NCBI GenBank assembly: GCA_023259065.1 | Contig: JAHFQY010000019.1 | Coordinates: forward strand, 2,386-45,384 | Origin: Nitrosomonadales bacterium | GTDB taxonomy: Bacteria > Pseudomonadota > Gammaproteobacteria > Burkholderiales > Gallionellaceae | Length of the DNA stretch: 42,999 bases | Direction of reading: 5' to 3' | Shown here: one piece after another, positions 7,426 through 16,513 of the stretch | Numbering within the stretch: position 1 is the stretch's first letter | How the letters are laid out: every line of letters begins with the position of its first letter | The notes under the pieces: model-generated | The model's input: only the letters and a program-made list of their open reading frames with translations | Told to the model about the DNA's origin: nothing | Database searches by the model: none | Translations under genes and position numbers: made by a program

Positions 7426-9021
7426 TCAGCCAGCAGCCTGGGCGCCCGGATGCCTGATATGGCACACGGACAAGGCCTCGCGTTTACCCTTGACCATGAT
7501 CTGGAAAACTTCCCCGAACATGATTTCCGGATGATGCGATGTGACAATGGCATCACGCATTACCTGGCTGACCAGGATGGAACCCGGATTGCAGTTTTTT
7601 TCTATTCTTGATGCGGTGTTGACGACATCGCCTATGGCTGTCCAGTCCAGCCTTTCTGCAGTTCCCACGTTGCCGATGACGACCTCACCCCAGTGTATGC
7701 CGATGCGCAGGCGCAAGGTGTCCTGGCCTGCACGCGAACGCAGGCCGTTGATGTCGGCTGAGTGGCTCTGCATATCCAGCGCGGCGAATATGGCATCGAC
7801 CGGCTTTCTGAAGATGGCCATGACGCTGTCACCCATGAATTTGTCGATATGCCCGTTATGGCGTTTTACCGAGCTGGATACGCGGCGCAGTATGGTGTTC
7901 AGCGTATTGATTACAGATTCGCTGCTGGCATTGCTTTCAACATAGGAAGTAAACCCGACGATGTCACAGAACAACACGGCGACAAAACATTCCTCATTGG
8001 TAAGCTTGTCCTTGCCCAGGCGCACAGCCTCCCTGGCCTTTTCCTCCACCAGTTGCGGCACATAACTGCGGGTGATTTTATGTATCCTGACCTCGCTCAG
8101 GATCGAGCCCTCGGCCAGATTTGCCCCGCCATCCTCCAGCGAGACTATTTGCCACAATGAATGAATGACAGACTGCTCGTCACGATAGCCACTGACGTTG
8201 AAAAGTATCGACAGGTTTTCTTCACCGGATATGTGCATGCGGGTGCGGTAGTTTTCAAAGACGCCATCATGCCCGGACAGGGCCAGGCCCCAGATAATGT
8301 CATTATAGAAATTGAACGGGATCGCACCAGCGAGGTTGGCAATTGAGGCCGCATTTGCCGGCAGCTTCACACTGGCCAGCATGGCCCTGGATAGCGCAAC
8401 AATTTCACCCGCGCTGGAAAACTGGATCAGGCCATAACCCAGCTTCTCGTGGATACGCTGGATATCGCTGGAATTGGCGGCGTCATCAAGCAAGCTGGCC
8501 GACTGCACGGCAGGCGCTCTTCCCAACTGTTTTTTCAGCGTCAGCACACAGCCCCCGGCGGGTTCATCCAGCATGGTTTCGTGCCACTGATACCCCAGCG
8601 CCTCTACCAGCCTGGCGGTGCCGCTCTCGGCCAGGTTCCACCTCGCCGGAGTGATGATGGACACGATGGTGTCCGCTTCCTGTGGAAAGGTGATCGCCAC
8701 CAGCCAGTCGTTCTCCTTGCAATACTGTGCGATGTTCTGCGAGCCATGCTCCGCCACTTCAGCCTTGTACAGCCCCTCCAGATATTCAGGATCGGTGCCG
8801 GCCACCATGCCGAAATCTTCCTCGGCCAATTGCAGGAATACCTTGCGATGCAAGGCTCTCACGGTTCCCTCAACGTAGTCGTGCAGCAACAGCATGCTGG
8901 GCGACAAAAGATGGGCAAGCTGCAGCTGGTTGAGCGTTTCCTCCAGACGCGAACGCAGTTCCAGCCAGATGCCGTGCTCGAGTGAAGTCACCAATAATGG
9001 CTGGGGCTGGTCGCTATTCAC
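7426..9021 (-). CDS. Class III adenylate cyclase with PAS-like sensor region
   Basis: A 531-residue soluble protein. The C-terminal cyclase homology domain (about 340-520) has all the catalytic residues: metal-binding Asp353 (FCDIVGFTSY) and Asp398 (HIDKFMGDSV), adenine-selecting Lys394 and Asp465, and transition-state Asn468 and Arg472 (GDVVNTASRIE). This predicts ATP as substrate and cAMP as product. Residues about 190-295 resemble a PAS fold (GLIQFSSAGEIVALSRAML). Residues 1-170 match no family I recognise and may be a second sensor. The start is GTG. It lies 13 bases downstream of the HDOD gene and is probably co-transcribed. No membrane segment is visible. Confidence 0.9.
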   Translation of the reverse strand: MNSDQPQPLLVTSLEHGIWLELRSRLEETLNQLQLAHLLSPSMLLLHDYVEGTVRALHRKVFLQLAEEDFGMVAGTDPEYLEGLYKAEVAEHGSQNIAQYCKENDWLVAITFPQEADTIVSIITPARWNLAESGTARLVEALGYQWHETMLDEPAGGCVLTLKKQLGRAPAVQSASLLDDAANSSDIQRIHEKLGYGLIQFSSAGEIVALSRAMLASVKLPANAASIANLAGAIPFNFYNDIIWGLALSGHDGVFENYRTRMHISGEENLSILFNVSGYRDEQSVIHSLWQIVSLEDGGANLAEGSILSEVRIHKITRSYVPQLVEEKAREAVRLGKDKLTNEECFVAVLFCDIVGFTSYVESNASSESVINTLNTILRRVSSSVKRHNGHIDKFMGDSVMAIFRKPVDAIFAALDMQSHSADINGLRSRAGQDTLRLRIGIHWGEVVIGNVGTAERLDWTAIGDVVNTASRIEKNCNPGSILVSQVMRDAIVTSHHPEIMFGEVFQIMVKGKREALSVCHIRHPGAQAAG

Positions 9022-9034
9022 AGGGCTTCCCTCA

Positions 9035-9880
9035 TCAGATGCTCGCGCACAGTTTATAGGTTTCGTTTTCCATCAGGCTCTCGATAAATGAATCCTGCAG
9101 CAACTGCTCACACAACGCTTCATTCAAGCCCAGCGCAAGCAATGCTGTATTTTTTGCCGCGTAATCAATTATTGCTTCCGCCCCCATGCCGGCAGCCTTG
9201 ACCAGAAAATTGGCCGCCTGCAGGCTGAGCAAGACCGTATCGGCCTGTGTCTCTGCACCGGGAACCGTGAGCTCTGCTCCCATATACTCATTAAAACGCT
9301 CGGGCAGTTTCCACTCCTTGACCGCTTCGCGCCCGACCTGGCAATGATCAAAGCCAAAGAATTTTTGTTCGGCTTGCAGGCTGGTGCACTTGTCCGCCTT
9401 GGAATGGGCAAATACTTTCTCGTACAAATCCGGCTTATGGGTAAACATCAGCACCTTGCCGGTATCATGCATCAGCCCGGCGATAAATGCCTCATCGTTG
9501 AGCCTGGGCGCCACCAGGGACTGGCAGATTTCCTGGCTGGCAATGGCAGTGAGCAAGGAGTGCTGCCAGATGTGCAAACGGAAGAGTGGATTCCGCGTTT
9601 GGGAAAAAAGGGAACGGCTAAAGGCCAGCAGGGCGAGTGAACGCACCACGCTGTAGCCCAGCAAGCTGATTGCCAGGGGAATGGTTGCCACCTTGTTGCC
9701 GCGGCTATACAGCGGGGAGTTCACCACTCTAAGCACAAGCGAGGCAACGCCCTGATCTGAACTGATCAAATCATCCAGTTCCTTGAAACAATTATTCGCA
9801 TCAACATCCAGATTGATTATTCTGGAAATAATCCCGGCCTGAACAGGGGTGTTCTTGAAGTTTATTTTTTCAGAATTCAT
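9035..9880 (-). CDS. HDOD domain signalling protein
   Basis: A 281-residue protein with one HDOD domain spanning about residues 10-210: LDDLISSDQGVASLVLRVVNSPLYSRG, then ISLLGYSVVRSLAL, then WQHSLL and AGLMHDTGK. HDOD is a relative of HD phosphohydrolases that usually lacks full metal ligands and works as a scaffold in signalling. Here the HD pair is kept in LMHDTGK, so activity is not excluded. It is the first gene of a pair with the adenylate cyclase, suggesting joint control of cAMP output. A weak GGAA lies ahead of the ATG. The upstream 520 bases are AT-rich and non-coding. Confidence 0.92.
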   Translation of the reverse strand: MNSEKINFKNTPVQAGIISRIINLDVDANNCFKELDDLISSDQGVASLVLRVVNSPLYSRGNKVATIPLAISLLGYSVVRSLALLAFSRSLFSQTRNPLFRLHIWQHSLLTAIASQEICQSLVAPRLNDEAFIAGLMHDTGKVLMFTHKPDLYEKVFAHSKADKCTSLQAEQKFFGFDHCQVGREAVKEWKLPERFNEYMGAELTVPGAETQADTVLLSLQAANFLVKAAGMGAEAIIDYAAKNTALLALGLNEALCEQLLQDSFIESLMENETYKLCASI

Positions 9881-10403
9881 ATTTTTCCAGCAGGAATTTA
9901 AAACTAAAGCATGCGGTTTAATTCTCGCACGCCTGTGATTTTTTTACCGGCAATAGCCTGCCTTTGATTTCCTTGGATTATTTTCTGCAGCCACCAAACC
10001 CTGCTGAAATATCTTCAAAACTAGGCCAAATTACATATTGACAAGCCGGAATAATCCACAATCTGAATAACGACGGCACTTGCAAGGCTAGTTCTTGCCT
10101 TTTCCTCTGCAAAATCGCCATTTTTAATTGCATCTTATTGATTTTTATAAACATAATTATTAAGCGCAAAAAATAAGCAGGGGCAAAAAAGTGTTTATCC
10201 GAGAGTGAGTTACCCTTCCACAACAAAAAACATCCACAAAGTTATCCACAGATTATGTGCATAACTAAAAATCAGCTTTGGGTGTTGCAAGTTAGTTCAA
10301 AACTTCTATCCGGTTTGGCGGCAACCTTGCTCAAACCAGGGCGACAAGTTACAGTTCGGGCTTGGAATTCAAGCTTGTTTAAATCATTGTCTGGAGAAGT
10401 TGC
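9881..10403. other. AT-rich intergenic region between divergent operons
   Basis: About 520 bases separate the divergent HDOD and exbB genes. I see no convincing gene. An 82-codon minus-strand frame (9978-10226) has no family resemblance or clear ribosome-binding site. Roughly 10110-10190 is strikingly AT-rich for this genome and is followed by the DnaA-box pair. Promoters for both flanking operons must lie here, but none was matched confidently. Confidence 0.7.
10242..10264. promoter_or_regulatory. Inverted pair of DnaA boxes
   Basis: TTATCCACA at 10242-10250 (plus strand) is a perfect DnaA box. TTATGCACA on the minus strand at 10264-10256 fits the TTATNCACA consensus, and the two are five bases apart. 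A weaker ACATCCACA lies 12 bases upstream at 10230. The AT-rich tract is just to the left. DnaA probably binds here, as a regulator of exbB or as a titration site; two or three boxes are few for a replication origin. Confidence 0.55.
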
Positions 10404-11012
10404 GTGTTCACTATTGTCGAAGCAGCAGGTTGGCCCATCTGGTTTTTGATTATTGCCTCCATTATTGCCGTAGCCCTGATCGCAGAACGCCTGATGTTCC
10501 TGCGCAACAAGACGATAGCCCCTTCCACACTACTCAATGAAGTCATTCAGGAACTGAAGCAGCGCGGCGTCAGCGACGAAATGCTGGCACGCCTGGAAGC
10601 CGGTTCGCCGCTGGGACGCGTGTTTGCCGCCGGCCTGAAGAACGTCAAGAGCTCCCCGGCTGTCATGAAGGAAGCCATCGAAGAAACCGGCCGCGCGGTA
10701 ACGCACGAGCTGGAACGCTTCCTCACCACACTGGGAACCATCGCCTCGATCAGCCCCCTGCTCGGCCTGTTTGGCACGGTGGTGGGCATGATAGAAATAT
10801 TCAGCGCACAAAACGGTGTCGGCAATTCCCCCGCCGTACTCGCGCACGGCATCTCGGTGGCACTGTACAACACCGCGTTCGGCCTGATGGTGGCGGTGCC
10901 CAGCATGATTTTTTACCGCCATTTCCGCGCCAAGGTGGACAGCCTCACCGTGGAGATGGAGTTGCAAGCCGTCAAGCTGGTGGAGATCGTGCACGGCGAG
11001 CGCAGGAACTAA
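10404..11012 (+). CDS. exbB: MotA/TolQ/ExbB family proton channel
   Basis: A 202-residue inner-membrane protein with three transmembrane helices: residues about 8-27, and the pair at 105-130 and 150-170 in the conserved MotA/TolQ/ExbB block (TTLGTIASISPLLGLFGTVVGMIE). With ExbD it forms the proton-driven motor that energises TonB or a Tol-like protein. The start is GTG with GGAG seven bases upstream. It sits three bases ahead of exbD. No tonB is visible nearby, so which partner it drives is unknown. The exbB-exbD-lpxK order is common in betaproteobacteria. Confidence 0.92.
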   Translation: MFTIVEAAGWPIWFLIIASIIAVALIAERLMFLRNKTIAPSTLLNEVIQELKQRGVSDEMLARLEAGSPLGRVFAAGLKNVKSSPAVMKEAIEETGRAVTHELERFLTTLGTIASISPLLGLFGTVVGMIEIFSAQNGVGNSPAVLAHGISVALYNTAFGLMVAVPSMIFYRHFRAKVDSLTVEMELQAVKLVEIVHGERRN

Positions 11013-11015
11013 GCC

Positions 11016-11435
11016 ATGAACTTTCAGCGCGGGCGCAGCCGTGAAGAGCCGGAAATCAACCTGATTGCAATGATAGACGTGTTGCTGGTGATCCTGATTT
11101 TCATGCTGGTAAGCACCACTTACTCCAAATACGCCGAGTTGCAGATCAACCTGCCGCAGGCCAGCGGCAAGGAAACTTCTCCTGCATCCAACCAGATCAG
11201 CGTGGCTGTGGATGCCTCCGAGCATTACGCCATCAACAACAAACCGACCAAATTCGCTGGTGTGGACACTCTGGCACAGGCTCTGCGCAAGGCAGCCGGC
11301 AAGCAGACCGACCCCACCATCATCATCAACGCCGACGCCAAGGCGCCGCACCAGTCTGTGGTCAACATCATGGAAGCCGCACGCCTGGCCGGTTACGGAC
11401 GCATCACTTTCACTACACAGAGCCAAGACAAGTAA
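11016..11435 (+). CDS. exbD: ExbD/TolR family biopolymer transport protein
   Basis: A 139-residue protein with one N-terminal membrane helix and a periplasmic domain. The helix carries the essential proton-carrying Asp21 in INLIAMIDVLLVILIFMLV, the ExbD/TolR signature. The periplasmic part (about 45-135) matches the family, including IIINADAKAPHQSVVNIM. It follows exbB after three bases and precedes lpxK by 15. It works with ExbB as the stator-like proton channel. Whether it belongs to a TonB or a Tol system cannot be settled from this sequence. Confidence 0.92.
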   Translation: MNFQRGRSREEPEINLIAMIDVLLVILIFMLVSTTYSKYAELQINLPQASGKETSPASNQISVAVDASEHYAINNKPTKFAGVDTLAQALRKAAGKQTDPTIIINADAKAPHQSVVNIMEAARLAGYGRITFTTQSQDK

Positions 11436-11450
11436 GTCACCAGACACGGG

Positions 11451-12437
11451 ATGAACGGGCTGCAACGACACTGGTACAAAGTGGCCTGGCGGCATCTGCT
11501 GCTGCTTCCAGCCAGCCTGATGTTTGGCTTTCTGTCAGCCACCCGCCGCCTTCTATTCCGCCTTGGCATACTCTCCAGTATAAGAATCCCCGTTCCTGTC
11601 ATTATAGTCGGCAACATTACCGTGGGCGGCAGCGGCAAGACCCCCCTTACGCTGTGGCTGGCGCAACAACTGATCGCCCACGGCAAGCATCCCGGCATTA
11701 TCAGCCGCGGCTTTGGCGGTAGCGGCAGCACGCCTCAAGAGGTCACTCCCGGCAGCAGCCCGGACCTGGTAGGCGACGAGCCGGTGCTGATGGCGCAGCG
11801 CGGGCTGTGCCCGGTATGGGTAGGGCGTGACCGCCCTGCCGCCGCCCTTGCCCTGCTGCAAGCCCACCCGCAATGTGATGTGATACTCAGCGATGACGGA
11901 CTACAGCATTACCGACTGCAGCGCGATGTGGAAATTGCTGTGGTTGATGGCGTGCGCCGCTTTGGCAATGGCTGGCTGTTGCCGGCTGGGCCCTTGCGCG
12001 AAGCAACGTCACGTTTGCGCTCGGTGGATGCCGTCGTGGTTAACGGCGGCACCGCGCACCACAACGAGCGCCTGATGCAACTTGACGGCATACAGTTCCA
12101 TAACCTGAGCGACCCGGCAAAAGTCGCCACAGCAGCGGATTTTCACGGCCAGCGTGTGCACGCCCTTGCCGGAATCGGCCACCCGGAGCGCTTCTTCGCC
12201 CATCTGCAGCGCCTGGGACTGATGCCGCAAACCCACTCCTTTCCCGATCACCACCGCTACACTGCAGCCGATCTCGAATTCGGCGATGACAATGCGATAC
12301 TCATGACCGAAAAAGATGCGGTAAAATGCCTCGCATTCGCCAATGACAAATGCTGGGTACTACGCGTGGATGCGCAACTTGATTCGGCCCTCACTCAACT
12401 CATATTAAAAAAGATCACCCCCACCAATGGATCCTAA
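11451..12437 (+). CDS. lpxK: Tetraacyldisaccharide 4'-kinase LpxK
   Basis: A 328-residue enzyme that phosphorylates the 4' position of the lipid A disaccharide, the sixth step of the Raetz pathway. An N-terminal hydrophobic segment (about 15-30) associates with the inner membrane. The Walker A loop [11 protein letters not shown] is at residues 54-64, and the typical later blocks [19 protein letters not shown] and FPDHHRYT are present. Length is normal. It overlaps the trm112-like gene by 11 bases, and kdsB follows, so lipid A and Kdo synthesis are coupled in one operon. Confidence 0.96.
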   Translation: MNGLQRHWYKVAWRHLLLLPASLMFGFLSATRRLLFRLGILSSIRIPVPVIIVGNITVGGSGKTPLTLWLAQQLIAHGKHPGIISRGFGGSGSTPQEVTPGSSPDLVGDEPVLMAQRGLCPVWVGRDRPAAALALLQAHPQCDVILSDDGLQHYRLQRDVEIAVVDGVRRFGNGWLLPAGPLREATSRLRSVDAVVVNGGTAHHNERLMQLDGIQFHNLSDPAKVATAADFHGQRVHALAGIGHPERFFAHLQRLGLMPQTHSFPDHHRYTAADLEFGDDNAILMTEKDAVKCLAFANDKCWVLRVDAQLDSALTQLILKKITPTNGS

Positions 12438-12612
12438 ACTACTCGACATTCTGGTTTGCCCGCTGTGCAAATCACCCTTGGTTTATCGCAAGACAGAACA
12501 GGAGCTGGTATGCAAGGCAGACCGCCTGGCCTTCTCCATCCAGGATGACATCCCCGTGATGCTGGCAGACGAAGCACGCAAACTGTCGCAGGAAGAAATC
12601 GACAAACTCTGA
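12427..12612 (+). CDS. Trm112/YcaR family small zinc-binding-like protein
   Basis: A 61-residue protein beginning [20 protein letters not shown], with the CPLC pair at 11-14 and a further Cys at 29, and the family end [11 protein letters not shown]. The family resembles the eukaryotic methyltransferase activator Trm112. In proteobacteria it is almost always encoded between lpxK and kdsB, as here. Its first codons overlap lpxK, and its stop overlaps the kdsB start (TGATG). The bacterial role is not established. Confidence 0.93.
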   Translation: MDPKLLDILVCPLCKSPLVYRKTEQELVCKADRLAFSIQDDIPVMLADEARKLSQEEIDKL

Positions 12613-13526
12613 TGCTTGCCTTTCACGTCGTCATTCCCGCTCGCATCAGCTCCACCCGCCTGCCCGGCAAGCCGCTGCTGCCCATAGCCGGCAAACCCAT
12701 GGTGATACGCGTGGCGGAACAGGCCGCACAAAGCGGCGCACAGCAGATCTGGATCGCCACCGATCACCCGCCCATCATGGCGGCCGTGCATGAACATGGT
12801 TTCAAGGGCTGCATGACGCGTGCCGACCATCCCAGCGGTACCGACCGCATTGCCGAAGTGGTGGCGCAACATGACTGGGCCGATGACACCATCGTGGTGA
12901 ATGTGCAGGGCGACGAACCGCTGATACCGCCGCAACTGATACGCGCCGTGGCCCAGCATCTGCACGATCATCCGGAGTGCGCCATGGCCACGGCCTGCCA
13001 CCCCATCCACGACGAAGCCTCCATGCGCAACCCCAACATCGTCAAGGCGGTGGTGGACAAGAACGGCAACGCCATGTACTTCAGCCGCGCACCGATACCG
13101 TATCCGCGCGATGCCTTTATGGGTTTACCCTCGTCTGAAGGACGAGACGATTGCCCTTCCTCCCCGCAAGGGGGGCTGCGAGAGGGTGATGCCAAAGGCA
13201 TCGGGCACCCTTCGGCGTCCCCCTTGCGGGGGGAAGTTGGAAGGGGGGAGCTCCCTGCAAATAACACCGAACTTCCCGCCAACCTCACCGTGCTGCGCCA
13301 CATCGGCATCTATGCCTACCGCGCCAGCTTTTTGCGCGCCTACAGCCAGCTGGCGCCCACCACCATCGAGCAGATCGAGGCGCTGGAGCAGCTGCGTGCG
13401 TTGTGGCATGGCTACAAGATAGGCGTTACCATCACCCGGGATGCGCCACCCAGCGGAGTCGATACCGAAGCCGACCTGCTGCTGGCGCGCAAACTTTTCG
13501 AAGCAAACCAACCATTAAACAATTAA
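12612..13526 (+). CDS. kdsB: CMP-Kdo synthetase KdsB with in-frame insertion
   Basis: 3-deoxy-manno-octulosonate cytidylyltransferase, which activates Kdo with CTP for lipopolysaccharide core assembly. Family motifs are intact: [14 protein letters not shown] near the N-terminus, [52 protein letters not shown] and GVDTEADL. It is 304 residues long against about 250 in the family. The excess, roughly 47 residues, lies between Phe169 and Leu228. This extra part is Gly/Pro/Ser-rich and is encoded by a palindromic element. All catalytic blocks lie outside it, so the enzyme is probably active, with a surface loop. Confidence 0.95.
   Translation: MLAFHVVIPARISSTRLPGKPLLPIAGKPMVIRVAEQAAQSGAQQIWIATDHPPIMAAVHEHGFKGCMTRADHPSGTDRIAEVVAQHDWADDTIVVNVQGDEPLIPPQLIRAVAQHLHDHPECAMATACHPIHDEASMRNPNIVKAVVDKNGNAMYFSRAPIPYPRDAFMGLPSSEGRDDCPSSPQGGLREGDAKGIGHPSASPLRGEVGRGELPANNTELPANLTVLRHIGIYAYRASFLRAYSQLAPTTIEQIEALEQLRALWHGYKIGVTITRDAPPSGVDTEADLLLARKLFEANQPLNN
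13156..13236. repeat. Palindromic element inserted in kdsB
   Basis: Imperfect long palindrome within the kdsB reading frame. Outer arms of about 18 bases (CTTCCTCCCCGCAAGGGGG and its near complement) enclose GGGTG/CACCC and a perfect central hairpin GATGCC-AAA-GGCATC at 13188-13202. The inserted DNA, judged against the normal protein, runs from about 13123 to 13268. At least two forward and two reverse frames are free of stops across it. Exact ends and any target duplication are not clear. Confidence 0.75.
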
Positions 13527-13594
13527 CCATGAGGAGATCCACCAGGCATTGAAGGCTGCACGCATTTGATCAAAAACGTAAGCGCACCATTTAA

Positions 13595-14275
<681 letters not shown>

Positions 14276-14298
14276 CTCACTCTTGCCATCTTGAACAT

Positions 14299-14330
14299 AA
14301 GGGCGCAGTCATTCGCGCCCTTAATTTTTT
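14299..14330 (+). terminator. Rho-independent terminator after adk
   Basis: An 8-base-pair stem (AAGGGCGC / GCGCCCTT) with an eight-base loop is followed by AATTTTTT. It sits 24 bases past the adk stop and 19 bases ahead of the next gene. Confidence 0.85.
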
Positions 14331-14348
14331 ATAAAGTGAACTCTAATC

Positions 14349-14747
14349 ATGCATAGCAAACCAATTCTTACCCTGGAAGATGCCAAACGCCTAGCCGCCG
14401 CCGCTGATGCCGAAGCCCGTGCCAACAACTGGGCGGTAGTCATCGCCATCGTCGATGATGGCGGCCACTTGCTATACCTGCAGCGCAGCCACGACACCCA
14501 GTTTGGCAGTGTTGAAACTGCCATTATGAAGGCCAACGCCTCTGTCGCCTTCAAGCGCCCGACCAAGTCTTCCGAGGAAGCCGTGCTGAGCGGCCGCCTC
14601 ATCCACCTCGCCCTGCCCGGCGTGATACCCGCTGAAGGCGGCGTGCCAGTGCTGCGCGACAACGTGGTGATAGGCGGCATCGGTGTCAGCGGAGTACGCT
14701 CGGCACAGGATGGGCAGATTGCCCTGGCTGGTGTGGCGGCGCTGTAA
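14349..14747 (+). CDS. GlcG/HbpS family (DUF336) protein
   Basis: A 132-residue protein starting MHSKPILTLEDAKRLAAAA, with the family blocks IVDDGGHLLYLQR, ANASVAFKRPT and GGVPVLRDNVVIGGIGVSG. The family includes the heme-binding HbpS and GlcG of the glycolate cluster. Neither partner system is present here, so the ligand is unknown. There is no signal peptide, so it is probably cytoplasmic. The TAA stop overlaps the ATG of the carbonic anhydrase gene, which suggests co-translation. Confidence 0.9.
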   Translation: MHSKPILTLEDAKRLAAAADAEARANNWAVVIAIVDDGGHLLYLQRSHDTQFGSVETAIMKANASVAFKRPTKSSEEAVLSGRLIHLALPGVIPAEGGVPVLRDNVVIGGIGVSGVRSAQDGQIALAGVAAL

Positions 14748-15268
14748 TGCTCTACAAACTGGGGCAGCGCATCCCCGAACTGCGCGGTGACACCCATTTC
14801 ATCGCGGACACTGCAGCCGTCATCGGCACGGTGATACTGGAAAACAATGTCAGCATCTGGTTTGGCGCCGTACTCAGGGGCGACAACGAAGCCATTCATA
14901 TCGGCGAGAACAGCAATGTACAGGATGGCGCTGTGCTGCACACCGACCCCGGCATACCGCTAAGCGTGGGGCCCAACGTGACTGTCGGGCATCAGGCCAT
15001 GCTGCACGGCTGCAGCATAGGCGCAGGCAGCCTGATCGGCATCAAGAGCGTCATCCTCAATAATGCCGTCATCGGCAGGAACTGCCTGATCGGCGCAAAC
15101 ACGCTGATTACCGAGGGCAAGGTGATAGCGGATAACTCGCTGGTGGTGGGATCGCCAGGCAAGGTGCTGCGCAGCTTGAATGAAGAGGAGATTGCGGCGA
15201 TGCACAACAACACCGCGCACTACGTCATCCAGCTACAACGCTATCTGAGCGGGTTAGAGTCCTGCTAG
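14747..15268 (+). CDS. Gamma-class carbonic anhydrase family protein
   Basis: A 173-residue left-handed beta-helix protein of hexapeptide repeats, YrdA/CaiE type. The three metal-binding histidines expected at trimer interfaces are His65 (VLHTDPG), His82 (VGHQAML) and His87 (LHGCSIG). This fits a carbonic anhydrase-like zinc or iron site. Activity of many YrdA relatives is low or unproven. It is coupled to the upstream GlcG-like gene. Its TAG shares the palindrome CTAG with the stop of the convergent chemoreceptor gene. Confidence 0.92.
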   Translation: MLYKLGQRIPELRGDTHFIADTAAVIGTVILENNVSIWFGAVLRGDNEAIHIGENSNVQDGAVLHTDPGIPLSVGPNVTVGHQAMLHGCSIGAGSLIGIKSVILNNAVIGRNCLIGANTLITEGKVIADNSLVVGSPGKVLRSLNEEEIAAMHNNTAHYVIQLQRYLSGLESC

Positions 15269-16386
15269 CGCGCGTGACACAGCAGGCTGGAATCGTTCTC
15301 ACCGGCCTTGGCAACACGATCAAGCGACCTTAACACCTCCATGCTGGCAGATTCAGTTTTGGCCAATAACGCCAACGCTTGATCAGCATTGCCGCTGCAA
15401 AATGCCTCCAGGGCAGCACGACCATTATCATGCACAGCCTTGTGTGGTGCATCCATATCGCGGTATCCATCCAGTTTTGAGTAGCACTCAAAGCCTTCGC
15501 CAGAGAAATACCACTTGCCGAGACGGCACTCGGTATGCGCAGCAAAACTCTCGGGCGTGCGCTCCGACAAGCCCATAAACACCTTGTAAATCTCAAACTT
15601 GAACAGGATGTGATCAATTTTCGCCACTTCCACAAAGCTGCGCAGGGCAGAAGCTGAGATAGTGCCTTCCATGCGCTGCGACAAATCGAGCAATTGCCCC
15701 ATGTTACGCATAACCTGCCCAACCTCCTGACTGAACACATCAGATTTTTCTGCCCACTTCAGCATCTGGCCACGCGTTGTCTCAGTCTCCTGTTGAATTA
15801 CGCCAACAAGCCCGGCAATCTCATTGGTGGCATTGGCAGTACGCTCTGCCAGCTTGCGCACCTCATCAGCCACCACGGCGAAGCCGCGCCCCTGTTCGCC
15901 GGCACGCGCTGCCTCAATCGCCGCATTGAGTGCCAGCAGGTTGGTCTGATCTGCCACCTCCTTGATCATTTTCACAATTCCACCAATCTGTTCAGCACGC
16001 TGTGTCAGGCTATGCACATTCTTCGATGTTTGCTCGGTGTCACGGGACAGCGCTTCGAGATTGGTTGCGATATTAACTACTGCAGCACGATTCATGGTAG
16101 AAATATCCGCGGCTTCGATGGCATGAATTTTCTCTTCTTTCATGCTGTTGGCAGCAATCACCTGGGATTGCTGAATTGCCACGAAAGACTCGCCAAAGGC
16201 CTGCATGTTCTTGTGTATGCGTGTATTGCACTCAATCTGGCACAAAGCTTCATCCAGAGTGTTTTGCTGGTTTACCAGTTGTTCACGAGCAGCCTGCAAT
16301 TCAACATTCAGCCGTGAGTTTTCACGCTGCATTGTCCTCAACTCTTCACGCAAACGACTTTCTTCTTTATGTCGACCAAAAAACAT
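15265..16386 (-). CDS. Soluble methyl-accepting chemotaxis protein with CZB domain
   Basis: A 373-residue cytoplasmic chemoreceptor with no transmembrane segment. It has an N-terminal coiled coil (about 8-55), a shortened MCP signalling hairpin with the conserved tip [35 protein letters not shown] around residues 143-177 and a C-terminal CZB domain. The CZB zinc ligands are all present: His259, Cys287, His315 and His319. CZB domains bind zinc and can sense redox or hypochlorous acid. The ATG has GGAGGG four bases upstream; a longer frame is open but has no such site. No other chemotaxis genes are nearby. Confidence 0.93.
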   Translation of the reverse strand: MFFGRHKEESRLREELRTMQRENSRLNVELQAAREQLVNQQNTLDEALCQIECNTRIHKNMQAFGESFVAIQQSQVIAANSMKEEKIHAIEAADISTMNRAAVVNIATNLEALSRDTEQTSKNVHSLTQRAEQIGGIVKMIKEVADQTNLLALNAAIEAARAGEQGRGFAVVADEVRKLAERTANATNEIAGLVGVIQQETETTRGQMLKWAEKSDVFSQEVGQVMRNMGQLLDLSQRMEGTISASALRSFVEVAKIDHILFKFEIYKVFMGLSERTPESFAAHTECRLGKWYFSGEGFECYSKLDGYRDMDAPHKAVHDNGRAALEAFCSGNADQALALLAKTESASMEVLRSLDRVAKAGENDSSLLCHAR

Positions 16387-16513
16387 GTACCCTCCGGCTT
16401 GAATCATATTATTAAAATAATGCCTGCACATTGAGCCTTACCAGCCACGCCATGCAAGTCATGAACACAGGGCAAATTATCCCCCTGTTCAATCAAACTG
16501 AATGTGACAAATA

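Noticed and set aside
10110-10264. The chromosomal replication origin
   Set aside because: Only two good DnaA boxes are seen, and none of the usual origin genes lies beside it; kept only as a DnaA-site finding.
13123-13268. Assembly or sequencing error in kdsB
   Set aside because: The extra stretch keeps the frame exactly, has no stops and both flanks match KdsB, so a true insertion is simpler.
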